NCBI GenBank assembly: GCA_002448445.1
Contig: DJYC01000060.1
Span: forward strand, 1-11,367
Length of the DNA stretch: 11,367 nucleotides
Reading direction: 5' to 3'
From: Treponema sp. UBA6988
Lineage (GTDB): Bacteria; Spirochaetota; Spirochaetia; Treponematales; Treponemataceae
In this document: positions 1 through 5,773 of the stretch, in pieces
How positions within the stretch are numbered: the stretch's first letter is position 1
How the letters are laid out: every line of letters starts with the position of its first letter
Position numbers and translations under genes: made by a program
Notes under the pieces: generated by a model
The model's database searches: none
What the model was told of the DNA's origin: nothing
The model's input: the letters and a program-made list of their open reading frames with translations, nothing else

Positions 1-40
1 GGTACTCCCTTGAAAAGAGTTTTTCAGTAAACACTATATT

Positions 41-937
41 CTATTCCTCTATCTTGTGATTCTGAATGTAGTCAAAGAGCTTGTTCATCTGCAAGAGGAA
101 GGAAAGCCTGTCGTTCATCATGATGGAGGCTTCCGTTTCGCGGCGGACAATTTCGTTCACCTGCATGATGTTGGAATGTTCAACTTCCTTGGAAGAGCGC
201 ATGATGTTTTCCTGGTTGGCCTTGATGTCCTGGTACATGGACTCGGTGGCATCTGCGTTGTGCATGGAGTCGGTTTTAATTTCTTCAAGGGAAGAACTGG
301 AATCTTTCGTAAGGCTTCTTATCTGGTTAAGGAATTCATCGTACTGGGCATTGCTCCTTACAACGGTCGCAACCCTTCTGTTGAGTTCCTCAATGTGCTG
401 GCCAATGTCAAGCGACGTGGAGCGCGTCTGTTCGGAAAGCTTCTTAACCTCGTTTGCAATGATGCGGAATCCTGCACCGGCACTACCTGCATGGGCTGCT
501 TCTATAGAGGCGTTAAAGGAAAGCAGGTTTGTCTGGTCAGAAATATTCTGGATATTCTCTACAAAGCCGCGGATTTTTTTGATGAATTCTTCAAGCTCGT
601 TCATCTCGCGGTCCATCTCGTGGCGCTTTTTCTGAATCTCGTCCATCTTTCTGTTGAGTTCTTCCAGCTGCGAATAGATGCCGTCTATTTTTACAGAACT
701 CTTCTGAATGGATTCAAGGATTTCCTGAGTGGTGTCCCTTATCCTAAGGCTTGTATCAGAAAAATCCTGCAAAGCTTCCGACTGCTTTTTGTATATGCCG
801 TCTTCAGAAGTAAGGTTATCCAGATAACTGCGCAAAAATGAATTTCCGTCATTCTCGCGGCTAGCCATGTCCATAAGAATTTTTGTTATGTCAAAGCCTG
901 CCTGAACAAGCGTCTGTTTGCTGTATGTCTGTTCCAT
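41..937 (-). CDS. Soluble methyl-accepting chemotaxis-type signalling protein
   Basis: This 298-residue protein consists almost entirely of a chemoreceptor signalling hairpin. Residues about 60-245 are heptad-rich coiled coil. The conserved tip lies near residues 130-170, with DQTNLLSFNASIEAAHAG (E146 at the turn) followed by GFRIIANEVKKLSEQT, a close match to the CheA/CheW-contacting tip of MCPs. There is no transmembrane segment, HAMP domain or recognisable ligand domain, so it should be cytoplasmic. Residues 1-55 and the C-terminal 50 residues are helical but unassigned. The ATG at 937 is preceded by AAGGAAG. The gene starts 23 bp after the FIST gene stops, so the two are almost certainly co-transcribed, and the FIST protein may act as its sensor in trans (inference). 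The family assignment is secure. A role in swimming chemotaxis rather than another output is not shown. Confidence 0.88.
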   Translation of the reverse strand: MEQTYSKQTLVQAGFDITKILMDMASRENDGNSFLRSYLDNLTSEDGIYKKQSEALQDFSDTSLRIRDTTQEILESIQKSSVKIDGIYSQLEELNRKMDEIQKKRHEMDREMNELEEFIKKIRGFVENIQNISDQTNLLSFNASIEAAHAGSAGAGFRIIANEVKKLSEQTRSTSLDIGQHIEELNRRVATVVRSNAQYDEFLNQIRSLTKDSSSSLEEIKTDSMHNADATESMYQDIKANQENIMRSSKEVEHSNIMQVNEIVRRETEASIMMNDRLSFLLQMNKLFDYIQNHKIEE

Positions 938-960
938 GATTCACTTCCTTATTAATGCCC

Positions 961-2100
961 TTACGCTTCTATTACGATTGCAAGCAGTGTCTGGTTAAAG
1001 TTAAGGCGGTCCATCTGCTCACCGTAGCTGGAAAATCCGCAAAACACCGGGAAATATTTTTTCCACACCGCTGCAACCTGTGTGGTCAAATGCTTCTGCT
1101 CAAAGCCTATTGTGCGGAGAATGCAGTTTACAAGCAGAACGCAGCCCGGCCTGAAAATTTCTTTTGCAAAAGAAGCGCAAGTTTCGTCGGCAATTTTAAT
1201 CGGGTCAAGCGGATTCATAAGTTCAACTTCGGAATTGGGAAGGACACGGCAGTACATACCGATTGAACCGTCCGGATTGAAATTTGCTATGGAAGAAATA
1301 AATACGTCTTCTCCGTAAGCGCGCCCCATGGGATGCTGCAAAGCCGCATTCTGTGCCTCTGCTTCCGTTATGCCCAAAGTCTTTGCATACATCTTTCTTG
1401 GACTTTGACCGTTGATTGTTTTTATTGTACGAGACTCTATGTCCACATCGGAAAGGCGCATCCTCTTTCCGGAAGGGGCAAAAATATTTTCCCTTTTTAT
1501 GACAAAGCGCTTCTTGGTCTTAAAGAAAAGGACCGCAGCCCCTCGCGAAACAACCTCGCCATTGTAGCTTACGTAAGTCTGTTTGAATTCAAGGTCATCG
1601 CCTGCGGAACCGCCTGCAATTATAAAGTCTTTGTCTCCGATGACTGCATTCAAAAGCGCCATTGTGGATTCTTCCGCATTGCAAAGGCCGTTTATAAATG
1701 TTAGCGCAAAAGCATCATGGTTTGCACCGTTCTGGCCAAGGGTGATTCCTACCTTTTTTGCAGCCTCTGCAATCTTGGATTTATTTACGATTGGAAATTT
1801 GTCCGTGTCGTCAAAGATTACTCCGGAAACCATTGTAACATTGTCTGTGAGGGTTGTAACGACAAGTGAATTTTTTGAAAAGCCCTCTGAGCTTATTTCG
1901 CCAGACGTACTTGTTCCAAGAACCTGGCTCTTTGGAAAATGTTCGCGAATGCGTTTTGCAAGTTCAGGAAAATTGTAGCAGGCACTTGCAAAAAAAATAA
2001 CTGCCGTGCATAAATCCGGGCTTCTCTTAAGCTGTCCAAAAACATCTTTTAGGGCCAAATCCATATCCTGGTTGGACGAAAAAGCAACTTCTTGAACCAT
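961..2100 (-). CDS. FIST-domain sensory protein (FIST_N plus FIST_C)
   Basis: This is a 379-residue soluble protein. FIST domains are predicted small-ligand (possibly amino-acid) sensors found in bacterial signal transduction. The FIST_N part spans roughly residues 30-225, with the family-like GTSTSGEI (62-69) and GGSAGDDL (163-170). The FIST_C part spans about 235-370, with GRAYGEDVF and the characteristic GFSSYGEQ (355-362). No signal peptide or membrane helix is seen. I chose the ATG at 2100 because it has GGAGG 5 nt upstream (2106-2110). An in-frame ATG at 2112 overlaps that ribosome site and would add only four residues. The next gene downstream is the membrane-less chemoreceptor-type protein, which fits a two-protein sensor/transducer unit. 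The ligand is unknown. Confidence 0.87.
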   Translation of the reverse strand: MVQEVAFSSNQDMDLALKDVFGQLKRSPDLCTAVIFFASACYNFPELAKRIREHFPKSQVLGTSTSGEISSEGFSKNSLVVTTLTDNVTMVSGVIFDDTDKFPIVNKSKIAEAAKKVGITLGQNGANHDAFALTFINGLCNAEESTMALLNAVIGDKDFIIAGGSAGDDLEFKQTYVSYNGEVVSRGAAVLFFKTKKRFVIKRENIFAPSGKRMRLSDVDIESRTIKTINGQSPRKMYAKTLGITEAEAQNAALQHPMGRAYGEDVFISSIANFNPDGSIGMYCRVLPNSEVELMNPLDPIKIADETCASFAKEIFRPGCVLLVNCILRTIGFEQKHLTTQVAAVWKKYFPVFCGFSSYGEQMDRLNFNQTLLAIVIEA

Positions 2101-2110
2101 AACGACCTCC
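2101..2110 (-). promoter_or_regulatory. Ribosome binding site fixing the FIST start
   Basis: GGAGG on the minus strand (2106-2110) lies 5 nt before the ATG at 2100. The alternative ATG at 2112 sits inside this site and has no good site of its own. Confidence 0.7.
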
Positions 2111-2170
2111 ATAAAACTTTGCTGCTTTACAGAAACAAAGAAGGGTATTTTTATTTTGCTAATGACTTTT

Positions 2171-2199
2171 ATTATCGTACAAAAAGAAACTTTTCTTAA
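2171..2199 (-). promoter_or_regulatory. Candidate promoter of the FIST-chemoreceptor operon
   Basis: On the minus strand TTAAGA (2194-2199) and GATAAT (2171-2176) are separated by 17 bp, about 70 bp upstream of the FIST start. This was found by eye against the sigma-70 consensus and is not proven. Confidence 0.4.
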
Positions 2200-2259
2200 T
2201 CAGGTCTTAAAAATGGGAGGAAATGGCGCATTTCTGAATCTAATCCTCAGAAAAACAGA

Positions 2260-2453
2260 GCCTAGCCCCGATTGGAAGGGGCCGAAGGCGACCGGCACGA
2301 AGTGACGGGCCGCGCACCGCAAGGTGGGCAAGCCCTGCAAAGCGGGTAACGAATGGCCGCCTTGTCATTTGTTACCCCCAAGTTTCTTTTATCAGATAAC
2401 GCGCCACGCTGAAAAGCTACGCTGCGTGAACACATGGCGCGCTAATGACAAGG
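2260..2453. repeat. GC-rich structured intergenic element with tandem hairpins
   Basis: The gap 2113-2495 holds no convincing gene. Its core is a GC-rich block unlike the flanks. In order it contains: GCCCC/GGGGC (2265-2269 with 2278-2282); GCC-GAA-GGC (2281-2289); CCGGCAC-GAA-GTGACGG (2292-2308, one mismatch); GCGCACC-GCAA-GGTGGGC (2312-2329, one mismatch); CCTGC-AAA-GCGGG (2334-2346); a 12-bp stem GGGTAACGAATG/CATTTGTTACCC (2344-2355 with 2366-2377); and CGCGCCA/TGGCGCG (2400-2406 with 2435-2441) enclosing CACGC/GCGTG (2405-2409 with 2424-2428). A 10-bp long-range pair CCTTGTCATT/AATGACAAGG (2360-2369 with 2444-2453) competes with the 12-bp stem. It could be a dispersed extragenic repeat, a miniature mobile element or a structured RNA. 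The strand is undetermined. Confidence 0.6.
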
Positions 2454-2495
2454 ACAGTAAAACAAGCAAGCTGCTCCAAAGAAGAATGGAAAGGC

Positions 2496-3437
2496 TTATC
2501 CTGCAATATTCAGCCTTCCAGCATCGTGAGCAATGTTCTGTGCTGCATAGCTGTAGACAATCTTTGCCACATCGTAAATTGGCTTCTTTACGTTCAGGCC
2601 CATGCTGCGTGCAAAGTCGGAGGAAGCCTTTGTGGCCTTTGGATTCCAGAGGGTTGCACTCTCAAGGTTGATAAAGTCTGCCTGTTCGGAAGAAGCAATT
2701 CCTTCAATGTGCCTGTTCATCTCTGCAACGAGGGCATCGTTCTTTGGATTGTCAAGAGAAACCAAGGCAAGGCTGCACTTCTTGTTTACCATCTTGATTG
2801 TGGAAAGCAGGGAAAGGTAGAGGTTATCAAACTCAGTCGGGTTTGTGGCAAAGAGATCTTTGTCTTCTTCGCCCAAGTGAAGGATGATGCCTTCCACGTT
2901 GATAGAAGCGACGTACTTCTTGAAGTATTCCTTTGCATTCTTGAGGGAGAGGGCAAATGTGCTTGTGTTAACAAGGTCTGTTTCCAATTCAAACTCATCG
3001 TTGATTTTTGCCGCAGGGATTTCCTTGTCGTATGTGCCGCCAAGAAGAACCATGCTGCTGACTGACGGCTCCTTCTTTTCGTCTGCAAGAATAATCTGCT
3101 CTTCGTGTGCATAGACTACCTTGTTTGCTTTTGTTGTATTGTTTGAACCCATAAAGACCTCCTCGCGCTTTTTGTCCAGCGCTCTGTTTCTAAAATATAC
3201 CAAGACATTCGTCATTACGATTACAAGATTCAAGAAGTAAACTGCAAGAACGTAGTTGTACTGGTGGTTGTTAAGCTTGGCGCAGATTCCTGCAACGTAG
3301 CCTGTTATGATAAGCAGGATGAATGCAAGGCTTGTGCTCTTTGCAGTGCGTGCCCTGTATGCCTTTACCACGTTGATTGGCCAGGAAAAGCCAAAGCAAA
3401 CCAACATTCCAGATTCCAAAAGATTAGCTAAGTTCAT
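2496..3437 (-). CDS. PQ-loop membrane protein fused to a degenerate SGNH-like domain
   Basis: A 313-residue protein with two parts. Residues 1-85 form three hydrophobic helices, with GFSWPINVVKAYRARTAK (16-33) resembling the PQ-loop motif of SemiSWEET-type proteins. Residues 86-125 are a charged linker. Residues about 128-300 look like a soluble alpha/beta domain with the rhythm of SGNH hydrolases: a strand ending in LLGGTYDK where a GDS block would stand, LHLGEEDKDLF near the GxND position, then NLYLSLLSTIKMVNKKCSLALVSLDNP and ADFINLES. The catalytic Ser and the usual C-terminal DxxH are not evident, so activity is doubtful. The ATG at 3437 has AGAGG about 7 nt upstream. A much stronger internal site precedes codon 96. 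The gene is divergent from the sensor kinase gene at 3641. Its role is unknown; the PQ-loop call is firmer than the SGNH one. Confidence 0.72.
   Translation of the reverse strand: MNLANLLESGMLVCFGFSWPINVVKAYRARTAKSTSLAFILLIITGYVAGICAKLNNHQYNYVLAVYFLNLVIVMTNVLVYFRNRALDKKREEVFMGSNNTTKANKVVYAHEEQIILADEKKEPSVSSMVLLGGTYDKEIPAAKINDEFELETDLVNTSTFALSLKNAKEYFKKYVASINVEGIILHLGEEDKDLFATNPTEFDNLYLSLLSTIKMVNKKCSLALVSLDNPKNDALVAEMNRHIEGIASSEQADFINLESATLWNPKATKASSDFARSMGLNVKKPIYDVAKIVYSYAAQNIAHDAGRLNIAG
3150..3163 (-). promoter_or_regulatory. Internal Shine-Dalgarno and possible second start
   Basis: Inside the PQ-loop gene a perfect AGGAGG (3158-3163, minus strand) stands 5 nt before an in-frame ATG at 3152 (codon 96), exactly in the linker after the membrane domain. 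Initiation here would give a soluble 218-residue protein containing only the C-terminal domain. The site is clear; its use is inferred. Confidence 0.5.
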
Positions 3438-3530
3438 ATAAAAACCTCTATTTATAAATATTTTTTTTTGCCGCTCTTTCTAAGTGACAATTGCATGATA
3501 GCCCAAGCAAAAAAAACATTCAATTTTTTT

Positions 3531-3602
3531 GAAAGTTAAAAAATGAAAAAGTAAGCCAGGATTTTTTTTACTTTCTAAAGTGTCATTTTTTTTACTTTCA
3601 AA
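3531..3602. promoter_or_regulatory. ACTTTC repeat cluster, candidate response-regulator operator
   Basis: Two direct copies of T8-ACTTTC (3562-3575 and 3586-3599) lie 24 bp apart, and an inverted copy GAAAGTTAAAAAATGA sits at 3531-3546. The copy at 3570-3581 is itself a small palindrome (ACTTT-CT-AAAGT). A related CTTTCTAAGTGACA occurs further left at 3476-3489. The cluster ends about 25 bp before the kinase -10 box. This suits a site where the CitB/DcuR-type regulator encoded downstream activates its own operon. Binding is inference. Confidence 0.45.
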
Positions 3603-3627
3603 ACTAGCACCATTTTTGGCTTTATGG

Positions 3628-3633
3628 TATAGT
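3628..3633 (+). promoter_or_regulatory. Candidate -10 box of the kinase operon (leaderless)
   Basis: TATAGT lies 7 nt before the ATG at 3641, with no good -35 box at the expected distance and no Shine-Dalgarno site. Transcription would start at or beside the ATG. The poor -35 fits a promoter that depends on an activator. Confidence 0.45.
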
Positions 3634-3640
3634 CAATAAT

Positions 3641-4879
3641 ATGGAAAACAAAGGAAACCTTACCCTTCTTAGAAAAGAAATTACTTCCACACAGGTAATA
3701 CTAATCGTCCTTGTTACGATTCTTCTTAGCGCAGGCGGAATGATAATAAACATCAATTCCAACAACAAGTCCTTTAACCAGAACTTGCAGAACACATCCG
3801 CACTCATAACGCGGCTTTACAGCTTTACAAAAAACATGACACAGACGGAACTCTGCGTCTACATGGACAGCGTTGTTTCTTCCCTTTCCGACGTGGACAT
3901 TTTTTCTATCGTAGACAAAAACAACACGAGGATTTACCACACCCACCACCAGCTTATAAACACCCAGTACGACGGAGACCATCCTGACTTTTCCATAAAG
4001 CGCTCCGACTACTTTACAGAAGACAGCACAGGCCCGTCCGGTCCGCAAAGGCGCACCTACTCTGCGGTCTATGACGAAGACGGAAACTACCAGGGCTTTA
4101 TAATGACAATCCAGCTAAAGACTTCCATGCGGTCTGTAACAATAAGGACAATACTGCTCTTCCTTGTGGTAACGATTGTCGCTATCCTTATAGAGCTTGC
4201 GGTTTGCGCAACAATTTCTAAAAAGATAAAAAAAGAATTCCTCCGCTTTACGGAAGACTTTGAGGGAACCAAATTCCTTGTTGATTCAATGAGGGCAAAC
4301 AACCACGACTTTACAAACAAGCTGCACGTTATCCTTGGCCTTATCCAAATTGGTGAATACGAAAAGGCGCAGAACTACATACAAAACATTTCCATCATAC
4401 AAAGGGAAACCGTAACCTTTGTAATGCGCAACATAGAAAACCCATCTCTTGCAGCCCTGCTTATAGGAAAAATTGCACGCGCAAGTGAATGCAACGTAAA
4501 ATTCAGCCTAAAGGAAAATTCCACCTATAAGGAAAAAGACATAGACATTCCTTCCGAGGCGCTGGTAACAATTACAGGCAATCTGATTGACAACGCACTT
4601 GATGCAATGAACCGCAGCCACAAGGAATGCAAGGAACTTTCCATAGGCATCTACTCCAAGCCGGGAGACCTGCTTTTAATTGTTCAGGATTCAGGGCCGG
4701 GCATTCCAAAAGACATAAGGGAAGCCATTTTTGAAAAAGGATTTTCCACTAAGGGAAAGGGGCGAGGCCTTGGGCTTTACCACACCAAGCAGCTTATCCT
4801 AAGCCTTGGCGGAGAAATATTTGTGGAATCCCAGGTTGGAAAAGGCTGCTGTTTTACGGTAAAATTAAAGAGGGACTAA
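3641..4879 (+). CDS. CitA/DcuS-type sensor histidine kinase, compact form
   Basis: This is a 412-residue membrane sensor kinase. TM1 is at about residues 18-37 and TM2 at about 167-191. The extracytoplasmic segment between them (about 38-165) has the pattern of the PASp sensor of CitA/DcuS kinases: NNTRIYHTHHQ (94-104), then GPSGPQRRTYSAVYDEDG and GFIMTI. The cytoplasmic part begins directly with a Spo0B-type phosphoacceptor helix, ANNHDFTNKLHVILGLIQ (His222), followed by an HATPase domain with N-box NLIDNALDA (314-322), DSGPGIP (350-356) and STKGKGRGLGL (369-379). E. coli DcuS has a second, cytoplasmic PAS domain between TM2 and the His helix that is absent here. The ligand is probably a carboxylate by family, but which one cannot be told. 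The response regulator follows 15 bp downstream. There is no ribosome site before the ATG. Confidence 0.88.
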   Translation: MENKGNLTLLRKEITSTQVILIVLVTILLSAGGMIININSNNKSFNQNLQNTSALITRLYSFTKNMTQTELCVYMDSVVSSLSDVDIFSIVDKNNTRIYHTHHQLINTQYDGDHPDFSIKRSDYFTEDSTGPSGPQRRTYSAVYDEDGNYQGFIMTIQLKTSMRSVTIRTILLFLVVTIVAILIELAVCATISKKIKKEFLRFTEDFEGTKFLVDSMRANNHDFTNKLHVILGLIQIGEYEKAQNYIQNISIIQRETVTFVMRNIENPSLAALLIGKIARASECNVKFSLKENSTYKEKDIDIPSEALVTITGNLIDNALDAMNRSHKECKELSIGIYSKPGDLLLIVQDSGPGIPKDIREAIFEKGFSTKGKGRGLGLYHTKQLILSLGGEIFVESQVGKGCCFTVKLKRD

Positions 4880-4894
4880 ACCAAGGAATTTAGC

Positions 4895-5563
4895 ATGTAT
4901 AAAGTTTTAATCGTAGAAGATGACCCAATGGTTGCAATGATAAACCAACACTACGTTGAGCAGAACAAGGAATTTTCTGTTTCCTCTGTCTGCAAGAACG
5001 GAATGGAAGCCTTGGACTTTCTGCAAAAAGAAGCGGTGGACCTTATAGTGCTGGACGTATTCATGCCGCAGATGGACGGGATTGAAACCCTAAAGCACAT
5101 AAGGCAAAAAAAGTTCCAGGCGGAAGTTGTAATGGTAACTGCCGCAAACGACACCGCCACGCTGGAAGAAACAATGAACCTTGGCGTACTTGATTACCTT
5201 ATAAAACCATTTACGCTTGAACGCTTTCAGATTTCGCTAGAAAAATTCATTGAGCGCATAACGACTTTAAAGCAAAACACAACGCTTGACCAAAGCTGCA
5301 TAGACAGCCTCTTTTCCAAATCTGTAAAGAGCCACAGGGACGATTTGCCCAAGGGAATCCAGAAGCGCACATTGGAATCTTTAATGCAATACTTTAACGA
5401 AAACCCTGGCTGGCAGGCTGTAGACACAATTGCGGAAAAACTTGGAATCTCCATTGTAACCGTCCGCCACTACGTAAGCTACATGGTTCAGGAAAAAGTT
5501 ATCCGCGAAGAAATAAACTACAAGACAGGCGGCAGGCCTTCCATGGTCTACAAAAAAAACTGA
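4895..5563 (+). CDS. CitB/DcuR-type response regulator
   Basis: This 222-residue protein is the cognate partner of the kinase just upstream. The receiver domain (residues 1-122) has the acidic pair D9/D10, phospho-acceptor D54 (VLDVFMPQMDG), T82 and K104 (LIKPF). The C-terminal part (about 155-215) is a winged helix-turn-helix with IAEKLGISIVTVRHYVSYM and GRPSMVYK, as in CitB/DcuR/MalR regulators, which usually activate carboxylate uptake or fermentation genes. AAGGAA stands upstream of the ATG. No transporter or carboxylate enzyme gene lies downstream in this window, so the target operon is elsewhere. Autoregulation through the ACTTTC repeats at 3531-3602 is possible. The family call is confident; the regulon is unknown. 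Confidence 0.9.
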   Translation: MYKVLIVEDDPMVAMINQHYVEQNKEFSVSSVCKNGMEALDFLQKEAVDLIVLDVFMPQMDGIETLKHIRQKKFQAEVVMVTAANDTATLEETMNLGVLDYLIKPFTLERFQISLEKFIERITTLKQNTTLDQSCIDSLFSKSVKSHRDDLPKGIQKRTLESLMQYFNENPGWQAVDTIAEKLGISIVTVRHYVSYMVQEKVIREEINYKTGGRPSMVYKKN

Positions 5564-5650
5564 AGTCCCGGCCATCAGAGATACTGCAAAAAGAAGAAAA
5601 GACAATTTTACAATAGATTCCATTCTCTTCCATAATTTTTATAAAACCTA

Positions 5651-5679
5651 TTGACTTTATAGGAATAAGCTATTACGAT
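5651..5679 (+). promoter_or_regulatory. Candidate upstream promoter for the LysR gene
   Basis: TTGACT (5651-5656), a 17-bp spacer and TACGAT (5674-5679). The -10 box overlaps the dyad at 5663-5681, so a bound LysR protein could block it. Confidence 0.35.
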
Positions 5680-5681
5680 TC
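5663..5681. promoter_or_regulatory. Candidate LysR-type operator (GAAT-N11-ATTC)
   Basis: GAAT (5663-5666) and ATTC (5678-5681) form a dyad with an 11-bp centre, which contains the T-N11-A pattern typical of LysR sites. It lies about 100 bp upstream of the LysR start and close to -58 relative to the downstream promoter proposed at 5697-5723. Seen by eye only. Confidence 0.35.
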
Positions 5682-5696
5682 ATATATAATTTATAT

Positions 5697-5723
5697 TTGT
5701 CAAAGCTTTTGTTTTATTATAAC
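5697..5723 (+). promoter_or_regulatory. Candidate proximal promoter for the sulfur cluster
   Basis: TTGTCA (5697-5702) and TATAAC (5718-5723) are separated by 15 bp. Transcription would begin near 5730, leaving a leader of about 44 nt with AGGAGG at 5761-5766. Confidence 0.4.
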
Positions 5724-5773
5724 CTTTGCCTATAACAACGCTCACAGCATGGCAAATTGAAGGAGGATTTATC

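Larger units (their letters stand above)
5564..5773. other. Intergenic region with an orphan signal-peptide-like start
   Basis: This stretch separates the regulator gene from the LysR gene. On its right side are promoter-like boxes for the LysR gene. On the minus strand an ATG at 5623, with GGAAG just upstream, opens a frame beginning MESIVKLSFLLFAVSLMAG, which resembles a secretion signal. It then runs into antisense of the regulator's 3' end, where the sequence no longer looks like protein. It may be the remnant of a secreted-protein gene or chance. Confidence 0.3.

Noticed and set aside
11..26. TGAAAA-GAGT-TTTTCA hairpin as terminator of the FIST-chemoreceptor operon
   Set aside because: Only six A-T-rich pairs and no T-run on the minus strand; too weak to call.
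56..841. 261-codon plus-strand open frame opposite the chemoreceptor-type gene
   Set aside because: It lies entirely antisense to a protein with clear MCP motifs, has no ribosome site and has an unnatural Val/Phe/Leu-rich composition; it is a shadow frame.
2281..2346. tRNA or other known small RNA in the hairpin block
   Set aside because: No T-loop GTTCRAN motif, no CCA-type acceptor arm and no cloverleaf spacing; the hairpins are tandem, not nested.
2445..3065. 206-codon plus-strand open frame opposite the PQ-loop gene
   Set aside because: Cysteine-rich, no recognisable motif and no ribosome site. The minus-strand frame has membrane helices, a linker and domain structure.
5381..5623. 80-codon minus-strand frame as a real secreted protein
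   Set aside because: Only the first 20 or so residues look like protein. The rest is antisense of the response regulator HTH; it is kept only as a possible remnant.
5726..5773. TTG at 5726 as the LysR start
   Set aside because: No ribosome site before it, and the added residues do not resemble LysR proteins; AGGAGG precedes the ATG at 5774, where the family's usual N-terminus begins.
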